This document shows positions 47,237 through 59,814 of a DNA stretch of 64,000 bases, piece after piece (position 1 is the stretch's first letter; every line of letters begins with the position of its first letter). The notes below the pieces were generated by a model. That model was not told the origin of the DNA. It saw only the letters and a list, made by a program, of their open reading frames with translations, and did no database searches. Source of the DNA: Solanum dulcamara (taxonomy: Eukaryota > Streptophyta > Magnoliopsida > Solanales > Solanaceae). Both the position numbers and the translations under genes were made by a program. The stretch spans positions 35,538,001 through 35,602,000 of the forward strand of contig NC_077243.1 in assembly GCF_947179165.1 (NCBI RefSeq), read 5' to 3'.

Positions 47237-48004
47237 TATTGAGCACCAAGTTGGGTAAGATTATTATTGACTCAAATCCCAGAACTACATAGGCAACATA
47301 GGATGGAGGTTATACCTCTTAAGTCCCAAAAAGAGGACTTTGATGATTGGATCCAAGATGGTGATGTCATTTATCCTAACAAGGTATTGGATGGATGTGG
47401 CAACAACATCGCTTCGTTGTATCATCACTAGCTCATAAGTGATGGTTGTCGGTTATAAAAACTCCCAACTGAGTAAGCATTGCTTGTTATTATTATATTT
47501 AAACTTGCATTACATATTGATGTTGAGTTATGAGTTGAGTCTTCCTGAGAGGAGTTTCTTGATATTTATCCTTACTTTCCTTCCATTTTATATGCTTAGT
47601 ACATTCCATGTACTGACGTCATTCGACTTGCATCATTTTATAATGCAGATACAAGTGTTAGAGATCCTCAACAGACACATCGTTAAAGATTATTACTTTC
47701 CAGCTATTTGGTGAGTCCTTCTTGTATTCAGAGGAAGTTTTTATCCTTTTATTATTGTTGAGTATTATGTTTCTTTTGAGGTAGCCAAAGACATGTCATC
47801 AGCACCGTCTGGTAGTGTTATATGCTTCGTAGACAGAGTTTGATAATGTAATAGGAGTAGTTCTCCTTTGAAACTACTTCTAAGAATTATTTATTTCATT
47901 TGATGTTGATGATGGCGAGCCACATAAGTATACTTATTTTCACTTAAGTCTTCTGCTGATGAACGAATGAGTGATGAGACCAAGTGGTTCTCTCAGATGC
48001 CAGA
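47237..48004 (+). repeat. Family A LTR, 3' part, right of the Tekay insertion
   Basis: Continues the family A LTR from TATTGAGCACC and aligns with 8238-9010. It has the acceptor-like AATGCAG at 47648, a 62-nt block (47649-47710) and GTGAGTCC. It stops short of the LTR end, at TCTCTCAGATGCCAGA. Confidence 0.8.
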
Positions 48005-48602
48005 TGTCACTCCCCGAGAGGGTACCCTAGGCATGGCTGGCACTCAAAAAATATCTCGAGCCTTCAAGAGAACTACTTGGTCTCATCAATCATTTATTCA
48101 TCAGCGGAAGACTTAAGTGAAAATAATAATACTTATGTGGGCTCGCCATCATCAACATCAAATGAAAGAAATAATTCTTAGAAGAAGTAGTTTCAAAGGA
48201 GAACTACTCCAATTGGATCATCAAACTCTGTCTATGAAGCCTCTAACATTATCAGACGGTATCAATGACATGTCCATGGCTACCTCAAAAGAAACATAAT
48301 ACTCAAAAATAATAAAAGGATAAAGAGTTCCTCCGAATACAAGAAGGACTCACCAAATAGCTGGAAAGTAATGATCTTCAATGATGCGCCTGTTGAGGAT
48401 CTTTAATTCCTGTATCTGCATCATAAAATGATGCAGGTCGAATGACGTCAGTACATGGAATGTAGAGTATGTAAAATGTCAGAAAAGTAAGGACAAATAT
48501 CAAGAAACTCCTCTCAGGAAGACTTGGCTCAGAACTCAACATCAATACGTAATGCAAGTTTAAAAATAACAATAATAATAAGAAGAAATGCTTACTCAGT
48601 AT
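48005..48602 (-). repeat. Family A LTR end, inverted relative to the previous piece
   Basis: TGTCACTCCCCGAGAGGGTACCC is the reverse of the LTR end. The match to the left arm runs back to CTGAGTAAGC at about 48600. Arms of about 530 bp (47467-47999 and 48060-48600) form a large inverted repeat with a loop of roughly 60 bases. Confidence 0.8.
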
Positions 48603-49176
48603 ATTTTCCATGGATTTCCACGCTTAAGGTAAGATTTTTACTCCCTAAATTCATACTTTGTTTCGTAGAAACTAGAAGTATGGGTGATAATCATTAGGGG
48701 AAGGTTTGAAATGAAAATATATGATGGGAAATAGTCTTCGGGTAAGGTTAGGATCATGGATTTGGCTTAGGGAATGAAATTGTGTTGTATTTATTGATAG
48801 TTAGGTCATTGCATTGATCCTTGATATGTATTTAATATTTCTAGACCAAGAACGAGAAGAACGAACCTGGAAAGGGAATGTTATTACGTTGTAAGGTTCT
48901 GAAAGCTTGAATTTGATGTAGGTGATGGTCTAGTTTCCCATATGTGTTTCATATACTTGTTAAATTTCTTCATGATATATATGTGTGTATATGAATAGAG
49001 AAACATGCTAGATTATGTGTGAAATGATTACTTGCTGGCCTGTTATTGTGATGAACCTGTTCTCGATGGTATAAATATTGAATGTTCTTGTGATTATGCT
49101 ATCTTGGGATCGGGTGTCATATTCCGACACGTAATTTGGATTGGGTGTTACGTTCTGACACGTAATTTGAATCGGG

Positions 49177-51297
49177 TGTCACGATCCGAATCCGGATGTG
49201 ATGACACTTATCTCAACCCACCGAGACAGTCAGCCTAAAACTCAACGGAAAGTAAATGTGGATGTAATTAAGATAAAACAAGGTTTAACTTAGTAAAAAA
49301 AAAATCTCAAAATCCTTCAATACTGGTTGTCACGTGTACAAGCCACTAATACATTACCGAAGTATGAAAGAAAATACAGTCCTAATGTTTTTGTCTCTAG
49401 AATAGGACTAAAACATAATAAAAGAGTAAGAGGTGTCCGCTAGATGGATGTAACAGCTACCTCAACACTCGAAATGATAGCCTCAGATGTGTTAGAAAAC
49501 ACTAGGAGATCAAGCAGGTCCGGGCTCACAACCTACACAAGGGTAGAAGCAAGGGGTGAGTACCAAACAACACGGTACTCAGTAAGTGGATAACTAAAAC
49601 TAAGCAAAACTCAATAGATATAAGTAATAATAATACAGTCCACGAATACTCATCAGTAGTCTACAACCTGCATAAAACCAGCTCAACTCTACACTCTACA
49701 CAATAATAATAATAATACAGTCCACCAATACTCATCAGTAGTCTTATCAAGTGAATCATATCAAGTCAAGTTTAACATATACAGAGCAATAAGTGGTAAA
49801 CACGAATTCACAAATATCAACAAAATGCGATGCAATGTAATGAGATGATGCATGTCTGTCCTATCGGTACACATCCGCTAAATTACAGTCCAGAACCCAT
49901 GGAGGACATTTTTGTCCATGTTACTTACCACGGAGCGTGTGGTCCGTTCCCTCAATATACATGTCCTACCATGGAGCATGTGGCCCGACCCCTTTATTTC
50001 ATAATACCTGCCACAGAGTGTGTGACCCGACCCCTTTATTATCATTTTTAGTCTCAACAAAGTATGTCAGAACCAATGCAATTAATTCATGTTCATATGA
50101 TTCATGATAATAACATGACAAGAACAATAATTTTTCCTATCTCATATCAACATAGTCACTTCACATGTCCAAAATAAATACATAATCTCATCACATCAAT
50201 TCCATCAATACATGTCATTAGATGGCCATTCTATACCCCTCATCTCCATTTTTAAGGCCAATCATACAGTCAATAATCCATTCTAATTCTCATTACTTCC
50301 AGTGCACGTAACAAGGAAATACAAGCATCTACAAGCTTAAACTGAGGTTTAGAAATTCACATGCCTTAATTAATCAAGCAATCACTCTAAGACTTGAGCC
50401 TTCCCTTTTTGTTGGGCCTCCGAATCAATGTAATCTAGTCAAATAGATAATCACAATAAGATTTCGAAACTAACAACACCCAAATTACTACATGGCTAGC
50501 CTAGACCCAAAACTCACCTAAATCTATAATCAAGTTCCTAATGTTGATGTCAAATAACATGTCAACTCTTATACTTTCCAAATTTTAAGCCTAGGGTTAG
50601 GTTTCAATTCCTCCAAATACCATAAATCCAATGGTAGTCATACAATAAAATACATCTATTATTTAATTACCTATCTCAATATATTAAAACTTGAAATAAA
50701 ATGTGATAAACATCAAGAATTTCTCTTAACTATAACTACGTGCCCAATCACTTTTCACCACGAAAACAATATTCAACAATTCTATTCTATACATAATAAT
50801 TTATAATTCTAGGGGCTACTTTATCAAGTGACACTGTCCTCATTATCCACTGATGACCCTTAATTATTTTATCTCCACATCTCAATATTTCAATTCTATT
50901 TTCCTTTTTCTTTGTTTTTTTTGCCACAGCCCTAATGATAAAGTAATAGAATATCAATCTATTTATATTCATGAATACAAGATTGGACGAGGTTATAATT
51001 TTACCTGAAGATGTTCTTCTTTGCTTCAGTCGACGCCGTTCTCTTCGTCTTAGGGTAGAAGTAGTTTCTAGCATGACTAAAAATTAAATCCTATTAACTT
51101 ATTTTTAATAAATAAAGTGATATAAGATATTAACTAAATTAACAATTTTGTCCATCAATTAAATTAGTTATCTAAATTTACCCCTCAACTAAATAATCGT
51201 AGTTATCGAATAGTCCAAATAACCCATTAAACTTTTACAAGGGTCTCATATGAAAGGAGGAGAAATCATTCTCAAAATGGCCTAACGGGTTATTACA
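49177..51297 (-). mobile_element. Solo LTR (family D), TSD T(C/T)GGG
   Basis: The plus strand starts TGTCACGATCCG and ends GGGTTATTACA, with flanks TCGGG (49172-49176) and TTGGG (51298-51302), a 5-bp duplication with one transition. Minus-strand cassette: GTACC...GGTACTCAC hairpin, CTTGTGTAG, a 72-nt block (49461-49532), GTAGCT. Around 49915-50050 a unit with CC(A/G)CGGAGCGTGTGG(T/C)CCG repeats three times. No genes. Confidence 0.85.
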
Positions 51298-51778
51298 TTG
51301 GGTGTCACGTTCTGACACAAAGTTGACTGTTTGTAGGTCCCTAGAGAGGATCCTTGTCTGAATTTGTAGCATGTGGAAGACATTGAGCTGTGACATTGAG
51401 ATGTGGTTGACTTATTATGTATATGTATATGCATATTGTGTTGAAATTTACTTGTCTATGATCCGTTTACTGGCTAACCGCGTGATCTTACCAGTACATC
51501 GTTATTTTGTGTACTGATACTATTCTTGCTTTGCCTTTTGTTAGGTACAAGGCATATTTAGCCGGTTGCAGAAAGACCTCGTTTGGAAGATTAGCAGGTT
51601 GTTCAAAGTCCAATGGTGAGCTATTCTATCGTGCTGCCGTGGACTTTTCCATTAATCTCAGTCCTTCTTTAGGCACTTAGATGTTCAGATAATGTTTCTA
51701 TTTATTTACTAGTTTCTATTTGGAGTTGTATGTTCTTGACTTGTTAGTTAGAGTTTTGGTACGATGACCTTCAGTTTT

Positions 51779-54102
51779 TGTAACATCCCCTAAAAACGTT
51801 GTATACGATGTTTCAATTTTTGCCTAAACATGATACAACCTCTGTATTTTAGTCATCACTTTTTATAGGAATATCCAAATTGAGTGATTCAAATTTCTTA
51901 GTAACCACAAGATCATTACCTACAACTTTTATGAAGACCATATTTTAAGATTCAGAGGTTAAGTAGGTCAAATAAATTAATCTTTATAAGGTAGGATGTT
52001 GTGACGGAAATGAGTATTTATAGAAGAAAAATCATATCTCACTGTAGGTTTATCCAAATTGGTTGATTCTTGAACGATATGAAACTAGACTTCCATATCT
52101 ACAATTCTTATGAAGACACCAAATCCTAATAAGGAATTTATCTTATTCAAACGTAGCTCCCAAAAAGAGTATTCTGTCAAAGATAACTCATTTCACCTAC
52201 CATAGAAAGATCTAGATACATTTGACATCACTCATGACATAAATTGTCCTCCATTTAACATCATCCATGACATCAATATATTCCACTAAATTTTCAGATT
52301 TTTATTTATAATTATTTTATTTATTGTTAGGTCCTCTTTCCCACCTATAAATACCCACCTTATTTCCTCATTTTATTCATCAAGCTTTCTCAAGCAAATC
52401 TTCTCTATATACACTTCTTTACACATTCTCAAATATAGTTTTAGTTCTTAGTAGTGAAGAAATACTATTCCGGTAATTCATATATTCCGGGTAGTACACA
52501 AAACGTTCCGGCAAGGAGAGAAGCTAGGACTCAAGAGTGGTCATTAAGTCTTTCGGTACCAACTAAAGCTTCGGTTTCGAGGTATGTAAGGCTTCAATGA
52601 GAGTATTCCTTCCACTCTCATGCCTAAATTATTTTGATTATATGATAAATTATATTTATTTTCTTTAAGCTCTACTCTAAGTTATGTGTGTATTTATCCA
52701 TGGGTTCTTCCACCCATGTAGTCCAAAAACTCTTTCAATTAAATATCTTGATTTTAAGTAATATTTTCTTATGTTAATTCTTATTTTTACTTAATAGTAT
52801 GAATCATGGTTAAATTAATGATTATTGCTCTATTTTGATGCACCATAATTTCATATGTATGAATTGATGGTTTACAAGTAATTCCTCTATTTATCTATTT
52901 AAAGGCTCTTGAAATTCATGGTGGGTTGTTTAAAGCATGATTTTTAATTAATGGATTTCAAAGTATTTATGAATATTTATTTACATACATATTTGCAAGT
53001 TGAAGTGATTTGAACCCACCTAGTTTTACTATGTTTTTAATAAAGTTTGACTTGAAAGCTTTGACTCCAAATAAATATTTATGAAAGCAATATCTATGAT
53101 CAAAAAGGGAGTCTTATGAAATGAAAGAATGATGAAATGATATGAATGATGGATTCTTTATGCAATAAGGACAATTCTTGCATATTTGAATTATCAAATG
53201 TTTTAATGAGCTATTCTACCGAATATGATGTTTGAATTCTCAAGTTATATGCTATGAATATTTTGAAGTATTAAACTATTCCGTGGGATTGACTTAGCAC
53301 CGAATGAGGCATTGAGGTGGGATTCGGTAAGGGAATCCTAGTAGCAACCCCTTGTCTCATTAACTATGTGCCAACATAGGAGCCCTTGTAGGCTTAGGCT
53401 AATGGATCCATAAATAGCCCTTAAAGTTAAAGTTAAATAAATAAATGAAGTTGACGGAGTTCTACCTGGCAAGTAGTCTCCCCGGCCAACGTAGGGGGTT
53501 ATGTTGGATTCCATGTAATAGCTCACATGGTCTTAAATGTCGGTTATGGTTAATTTCCCACAAAATGAATGTTTTGAAGGATATCTATATGATTTGTTAT
53601 GCATACATTAAATTAAATTCCATATTACATAAATGTTTTAATGTTTCCTCAATGTTCATGCATCCTTACATACTTAGTACATTCAAAGTACTAACGCATA
53701 CTCTTTTGCCTACATGATATCACCATGTAGGGATCGGTGCTCCTCCTCTTTCTCCTCCACGTGGCTAGTTGATATTCCATTGGAGACTACTTTTGGTGAG
53801 TTCCCATGTTTCGGGAACAATACTCCTTTATCTTTCTAGTTTATGATATGTTAAGATATTTTACTATGACATTTCTTCTATTATGATTGAGGGTGAGCTA
53901 GGGACTTGTCTTAGCCCCGTTAAATCTAATAGTTAGAGGTATTGTTGGACATATGTAAGTTGAAGATTTATTATGATTTCCGCTTGTTTATTTATCATCA
54001 TTACCTATGAAAGGCTAAAAGAATGCTAAGAGGCTTGTTTGAGGTACTTTCGGGTTCCTCATTCGCCATGTCACGTCTAGGCCCTAGGCTTGGGTCGTGA
54101 CA
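51779..54102 (+). mobile_element. Solo LTR, A/B mosaic, TSD GTTTT
   Basis: Starts TGTAACATCCCC and ends GGGTCGTGACA, with GTTTT flanks at 51774-51778 and 54103-54107. 51779-52590 is family A-like (TATA box 52346-52353, GAG|GTATGTAAG at 52582). From about 52690 to the end it is family B-like (TTATCCATGGGTTC, 65-nt block 53731-53795, GTGAGTTC). The switch lies just after the donor-like site. Confidence 0.88.
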
Positions 54103-54310
54103 GTTTTCTAGGATGTGTTTACTTCCGTCTTTCATTTTTATTAACATGGTTGGCTGCGTTTATGGGAATCAACATTATTTCTGGTTTATTTCTGCTTCCG
54201 CAAGTCTTTAACTGTTATCTCCTAAAGTTTGATAAGTTGTGTTGTAGAAATGATTCTCCCACTGGAATAAGTATTGTGGGTGTCAGCCACGACGGGTTGA
54301 GGTCGTGACA

Positions 54311-55530
54311 TAATTCTAATTAAGTTTACGTGATTTGCAATTAACAATAAATGTACATAAAAAAGCAAATTATTATGTGTACATTATATTATGAAGTAAA
54401 AAACTTTTTTTTAAAATAATAAAATTTTATTACAAAACATAACAGACCAATGATTTTTATAAACAACAGATCATATCATAAGATGCAAAAAATCATCAAT
54501 ATATATATTTAAGTTTTACTATCAGCCCCACCTCTGATTTATCATGACACACGTCTAGCTCATTTGGACAAGTTTTTTTTATCAAGCAAAGAAAAAAAAG
54601 TAAAAATATAAATATTTGATTATTCTGGCTACTTCATTTGATAGAAACATGTTCGTTCAATTTTTCGATCAAAAATTTTCAACTTAAAGAGAAAATATGA
54701 GAAATTATCAAAAAAAAAAGGGGGAACTCATAGTGAATTGTTGATTATTTATAGTTCATACATAATCTTTAAAACTATTAGCTAAAAGAAATGAAGAAAG
54801 ACATAAAGAATAATGGTAATGAATGCTAAAAGATGACTTGAATCAAAACTAATCAAAACCAAAATTAGAAAGAAAATGTAGAAGTAGAAGAAACTTGTAT
54901 ATTTTTTAAAAATATGTTTGATCAAAACATTTACTTAAATAGAATTGTAAAAATTCGTTTTAAATTAATTTAGAAGTGTTACATATTATGATTTCTTACC
55001 TATAACAAATAAGAAATATAATTAAATTCAAATTTTAACATGAGAAATTATCAAAAAGGGGAGAATTCATCGTCAATTGTTGATTATGTATAGTTCATAT
55101 ATAATCTTTAAACTATTAACTAAAAGAAATAAAGAAAGACATAAAGAATGATGATAATGAGTGCTAGAAGACGACTTCAATCAAAACTAATCAAAACCAA
55201 AATAAGAAGAAAACGTAAAAGTGAAGAAACTTATATTTATTTAAAAAAGTTTGATCTAGAATATTAACTTAAATAGAATTGTAATTATTTTTTATATAAG
55301 GTAAAATTCTAATTAATTTAGAAGTGTTCCATATTATGATATTTTACGTATATCAAATAAGAAATCTAATTAAATTAAAAATTCTAAATAATTTAAAATA
55401 TTGTCTTCTTTATAAAAGTGTTATCAAAATTAGTTTGATTTTACAAATTGTAAACTTTATCTAAATTTCATAATGGAAAAGTCTAATTACTATACATCCC
55501 TCATTGTACCAAAATTACCCGATTTCCCCT
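54311..55530. repeat. AT-rich stretch with a ~340-bp tandem duplication
   Basis: No gene. 54698-55039 and 55040-55400 are diverged tandem copies (ATGAGAAATTATC ... TTGTTGATTAT ... AAGACATAAAGAAT). It marks the change from LTR pile-up to the MULE region. Confidence 0.75.
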
Positions 55531-56545
55531 TTTTTCAGCTTTGCTGATACATTAGTTATGTATCTGATACATCAATTTTAGTTGTACAATAGTTAATGAA
55601 GATCATCTGTTTATGGATAGTATCTTAATATAAGGTATGATTGGTTCTTTAAATCAATTACTGATCTAATTAATGAGATTAATTGGTTAAAAAAACAACG
55701 ATGGTGTACATGAAGATTCAAGCCAAAAAACAGAGCATAAATTCAAACCAAAGTCGATTTCTAATTTTTTTTCAGTTTTGCTGATACATTAGTTATGTAT
55801 CTGATACATCATCTTTAGCTATAGAATAGTTAATGCATATCAGCTATTTATGGATAGTATCTTAATATAAGGTATGATTAGTTCTTTAAATGAATTACTG
55901 ATCTAATTAATGGGATTAATTGGTTAAAAAAAATAATGGTTATGTTCATGAAGATTCAAGCCAAAAAACAGAGCATCGTCTCGAATGGAAAAAACAGAGC
56001 ATCAATTCAAACCAAAGTCGATTTTAATTTTTTTTTAGTTTTGCTGATACATAAGCTATGTATATGATACATCAACTTTAGCTGTAGAATAGTTAATGCA
56101 CAGCAGCTATTTATAAATAGTAGATTGAGATAAGGTATGATTGGTTCTTTAAATGAATTACTGGTCTAATTAATGGGATTAATTGATTAAAAAAAGCAAA
56201 AGTTATGTACATGAAGATTCAAGCCAAAAAACAGAGCATTGTCTCCAATGGAAAAAATAAAACATCAATTCAAACAATAGTCAATTTCGACTTTTTTTCC
56301 AGTTTTGCTGATACATAAGTTATGTATCTAATACATCAACTTTATCTGTAGAATAGTTAATGCACATCAGTTATTTATGGATAGTAGATTGAGATAAGGT
56401 ATGATTGGCTCTTTAAATCAATTACTGATCTAATTAATAGGATTAATTGGTTAAAAAAGGCAACAGTTATGTACATGAAGTTTCAAGCCAAAAAATAGAG
56501 CATCGACTCCAAGAAAAAAAGCAGAGCATCAATTCAAACCAAACT
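55531..56545. repeat. Four tandem copies of a ~240-265 bp unit upstream of the MULE gene
   Basis: TTTGCTGATACAT recurs at about 55543, 55780, 56043 and 56308. Each unit also contains (fully or in part) ATGTATCTGATACAT, AGAATAGTTAATGC, a GGTATGATTGGTTCTTTAAAT string and AAGCCAAAAAACAGAGCATC. The last copy ends some 25 bases before the ATG of the transposase gene, so the array occupies the promoter/5' UTR position. Confidence 0.85.
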
Positions 56546-57154
56546 TCGAGTTTCATTAATTAATCGATATGAATATCCCGATACTACTGAGACATTCTGG
56601 AGTTTGGCAATTCGATGTTAGTTATGAATAATACAAAAGTGATGGAATCGTTGTCGGTGACAATGTATCTTACTCAAATCTAAAAGCAGCAATCATTGCT
56701 GAATTGAGTGTAGATGAATCAGTGAAAAATATTGAAATTCGATACATCATTGAAGGTAACTCGTCGCCAATATATATTCGTAATGATATGAGTGTTAATA
56801 TTTATATAGAGTTGAAGAAGAAAGAACATGGATTTTGTAAATTATCCCCTATGCATATCAAGCTCTGATAAAAAGAGATGTGAGATAAAATCATTCGATA
56901 GTACATCTGGAGCAATCATTTGTGCCGAATCAAATGCGAATGAGTCCCAATTTTTTGGTTTAGAAGAATCTAGTAATGCTACAGATTGTTATATACCAGA
57001 ATTGGATTTGACGAACTACATCACTGATACAAAAGGAACGTAAGTGAATGAGAATCAATTCTATAAGGACAAAGCAACTATAGTTGACGTAATGGCTAAA
57101 TACAAAATCAATAATGAATTTAATTTCAAGGTTAAAAGATTCGATAGTAAAAAG

Positions 57155-57532
57155 GTATGCGCATAGTCTGCATTTGGAAATTTTGGTTTTGGATATTATC
57201 AAACAGTATGTATCAGATACATATGAATGTATGTATCTGATACATGCTTAAAAAAATTATTTTTTCCTATCATGATACATCAAAATTCTATTTCTATAAC
57301 TCAGTTAAAAAATGATCGTAGTTATACTTTTAAAAAATATTATTGTCAGTATGTATCAAATTCATATGAATCTGAGTATCTGATGCATATTTTTTTTTCA
57401 TGATACATACTAAGAAGCAAGTATCAAGTACATGCATTGACACACTTCCTATCAGAATGTCCCTTTGTTTGGTGATATTACATATGAAAAAATGTTGGTA
57501 TGATACATGTCATTTTTTTTATAAAAATGCAG
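57155..57532 (+). other. MULE intron 1, with palindromic GATACAT motifs
   Basis: Donor AAAAG|GTATGC, acceptor AAAATGCAG|TTATG. It contains ATGTATCAGATACAT (57208-57222) and ATGTATCTGATACAT (57231-57245), plus further single GATACAT boxes. Confidence 0.65.
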
Positions 57533-58809
57533 TTATGTGTTAGTATGCTGTTCAGACGACTATTGTTGGAGAATGAAATCTTATGTTGGAAAAAATCCAA
57601 TATATTCAAAGTTAGATATTTCAATAGTGGACATTCATTTGCACTGAGAGATAGAATTTTCAATAAAGTTCATGCTACAAAGGCTTTTGTTAGTGCATTC
57701 ACAGCACCTAAATTGGTTAATCATAAGAGAATTCTCACCCCTAATGATATACGAGAGGATATTAAATCAGCGTATGGAATTGATATTACCTATCAACAGG
57801 CATGACATTCAAAAGAGCATGCTTTGAACATGTTAAGAGGAAAACCTGCTGATGGATATAGACAGCTGCCTGTATACTTACATATGCTAAAAACCGTATA
57901 TCCAAATTCGTACATAAGTATGCACAAGTCACCAACTGATGAGTTCATGTATCTGTTCATAGCGTTAAGGCCCTTGATGAGGGGGTTTCAATTTTGTCGA
58001 CCAGTAGTTGTTATTGATGGTGCGCATCTTGATGGACCTTATAAAGGGACGTTTGTATCAGCTAGCACACTTTATGGGGAAGGTATTACTTTTTGATACT
58101 ATTGCTTATTGAATAACAGTGTGTCATTTTATTTGTCACGTTTGTTGTGAATCTGATGAATTCTAATAACTATTATATCGCTATTATTAATTTTTTAGGT
58201 TGCATCTTGCCGTTGGCGTATGGTGTTGTTGATATAGAAAATGATGCATCATGGACATGGTTTTTTTCAGAAGTTCAAAAATGCATTTGGTGAGAGGGAT
58301 AATATGTGTGTTGTATCAGATAGGAACGAAAGCATAATCAAGAGTGTAAGCATGGTATTTCCCAATGTCCCTCATTTTGCATTCATATGGCATATATGGA
58401 AAAATGTGTGTAATAAATACAGAAGGAGCAAAACTGTACTAAGTGACCTCTTCTATTGGATGGCCAAGGCATACCAAAAAGATGAAGTCGATAAATTAAT
58501 GGCCAAAGTTGAAAAAGTCGATCAACGGGTGGCATAATATTTAAAAAATGCAGGATACAAAAAGTGGTCAAGGGCTCATGCCACTGTCAACAGGGGTAGA
58601 ATGATGACTTCTAACATCGTAGAATGTATCAATGGATGTCTTGTTGAAGCAGAGAGCTGCCTATAATTGAATTTTTGGAGCAAATGAGAATGTTATTTGG
58701 TGCTTGGAACTGCAAAAATAGAGAAATAGCATCTTATACAAAATATACTTTGGGTAGAAAATTCGAAGATATCCTAATATCAAACACGATCAAGTGTTCA
58801 AGAATGAAG

Positions 58810-59814
58810 GTACACGACAGTTATTTTTAAGTAGATAAGTACTTGATAATAGTTATTTGATACATTAGTTAGATATAACATGTGCTAATTATATACTGAT
58901 ACATCATTTCTGATACGTCAGTTCTGTAGGTTATACATCAATTGTGATACATATGTGTGAAGTTTATTTTCTGCAGGTTTTTGATACATTAGTTATGTAT
59001 AAACTGTGCTAATTAAAAACTGATACATCAATTCTGATATATTAGATTTGTAGTTGATACATCAGTTGTGATACATATGTGTGTAGTTTATTTCCTACAG
59101 TTTTTTGATACATAGTTTGGTATAACCTGTGCTAATTAAATACTGATACATCAGTTCTGATACATCAGTTTTGTAGTTGATACATATATGTGAATTTGTT
59201 TCCTGCGGATTGTTGATTCATCAGTTAGGTATAATATGTGCTAATTAAATATTGATACATTAGATCTACAGTTGATACATAAGTTCTGATACATATATGT
59301 GAAGTTTATTTCCTCCAGGTTGTTGATTAATCCGTTAGGTATAACATGTTCTAATTATATACTGATACATCAGTATAGATACATTAGTTGTGTAGTTGAC
59401 ACATAAGTACTGATACATATATGTGAAGTTTAATTATTTTAGTTTGTTGCTTCATCATTTAGGTATAACCTGTGCTAATTATATACTGATACATCAGTTC
59501 TGATACATCAAATGTGTAGTTGATACATAAGTATTGATACATATATATGAAGCTTGATTCCTGCAGTTTGTTGCTTCATCATTTAGGTATATCTTGTGAT
59601 GATTATATACTGATACATCTATTCTAATATATCAAATCTGTATTTGATACATGAGTTCTGATACATATATGTGAAGTTTATTTTCTGCAATTTGTTGCTT
59701 CATCAGTTATGTATATCCTGTGATAATTATTACCCTTTTACATCATTTCTGATACATAGTTGTGTATGTGATGCATAAGTACTAATACATATATTTGAAA
59801 TTTATTTCCTGCAG
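58810..59814 (+). repeat. MULE intron 3, an eight-unit array with 124-bp period that repeats the 3' splice site
   Basis: Donor ATGAAG|GTACAC at 58810, true acceptor TTCCTGCAG|GTTTTTGC at 59814. CTGCAG-like boxes lie at 58971, 59095, 59203, 59313, 59437, 59561, 59685 and 59809. Spacings are 124, 108, 110, 124, 124, 124, 124. Each is followed by TT(T/G)TTG(A/C)TTCATC- or TTTTTGATACAT-like text resembling the start of exon 4. Units carry three or four GATACATs. Confidence 0.85.

Larger units (their letters stand above)
48603..54310 (+). repeat. LTR family C (second copy), interrupted by two solo LTRs
   Basis: Segments 48603-49176, 51298-51778 and 54103-54310 together form one LTR ending GGTTGAGGTCGTGACA at 54310. 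The first segment aligns with 34440-35020. The middle carries TTTTGTTAG with AG at 51543-51544, a 71-nt block (51545-51615) and GTGAGC; the donor-like CTTAAG|GTAAG is at 48630. The left end is missing. Confidence 0.75.

Noticed and set aside
47237..49000. CRISPR-like or phage-like repeats
   Set aside because: The repeats are LTR copies and minisatellites of a plant genome; there are no short regularly spaced identical repeats with unique spacers.
49830..50051. 73-residue plus-strand frame with HVTYHGACGPF repeats
   Set aside because: Produced by the three GTGTGGCCCG units of the family D solo LTR.
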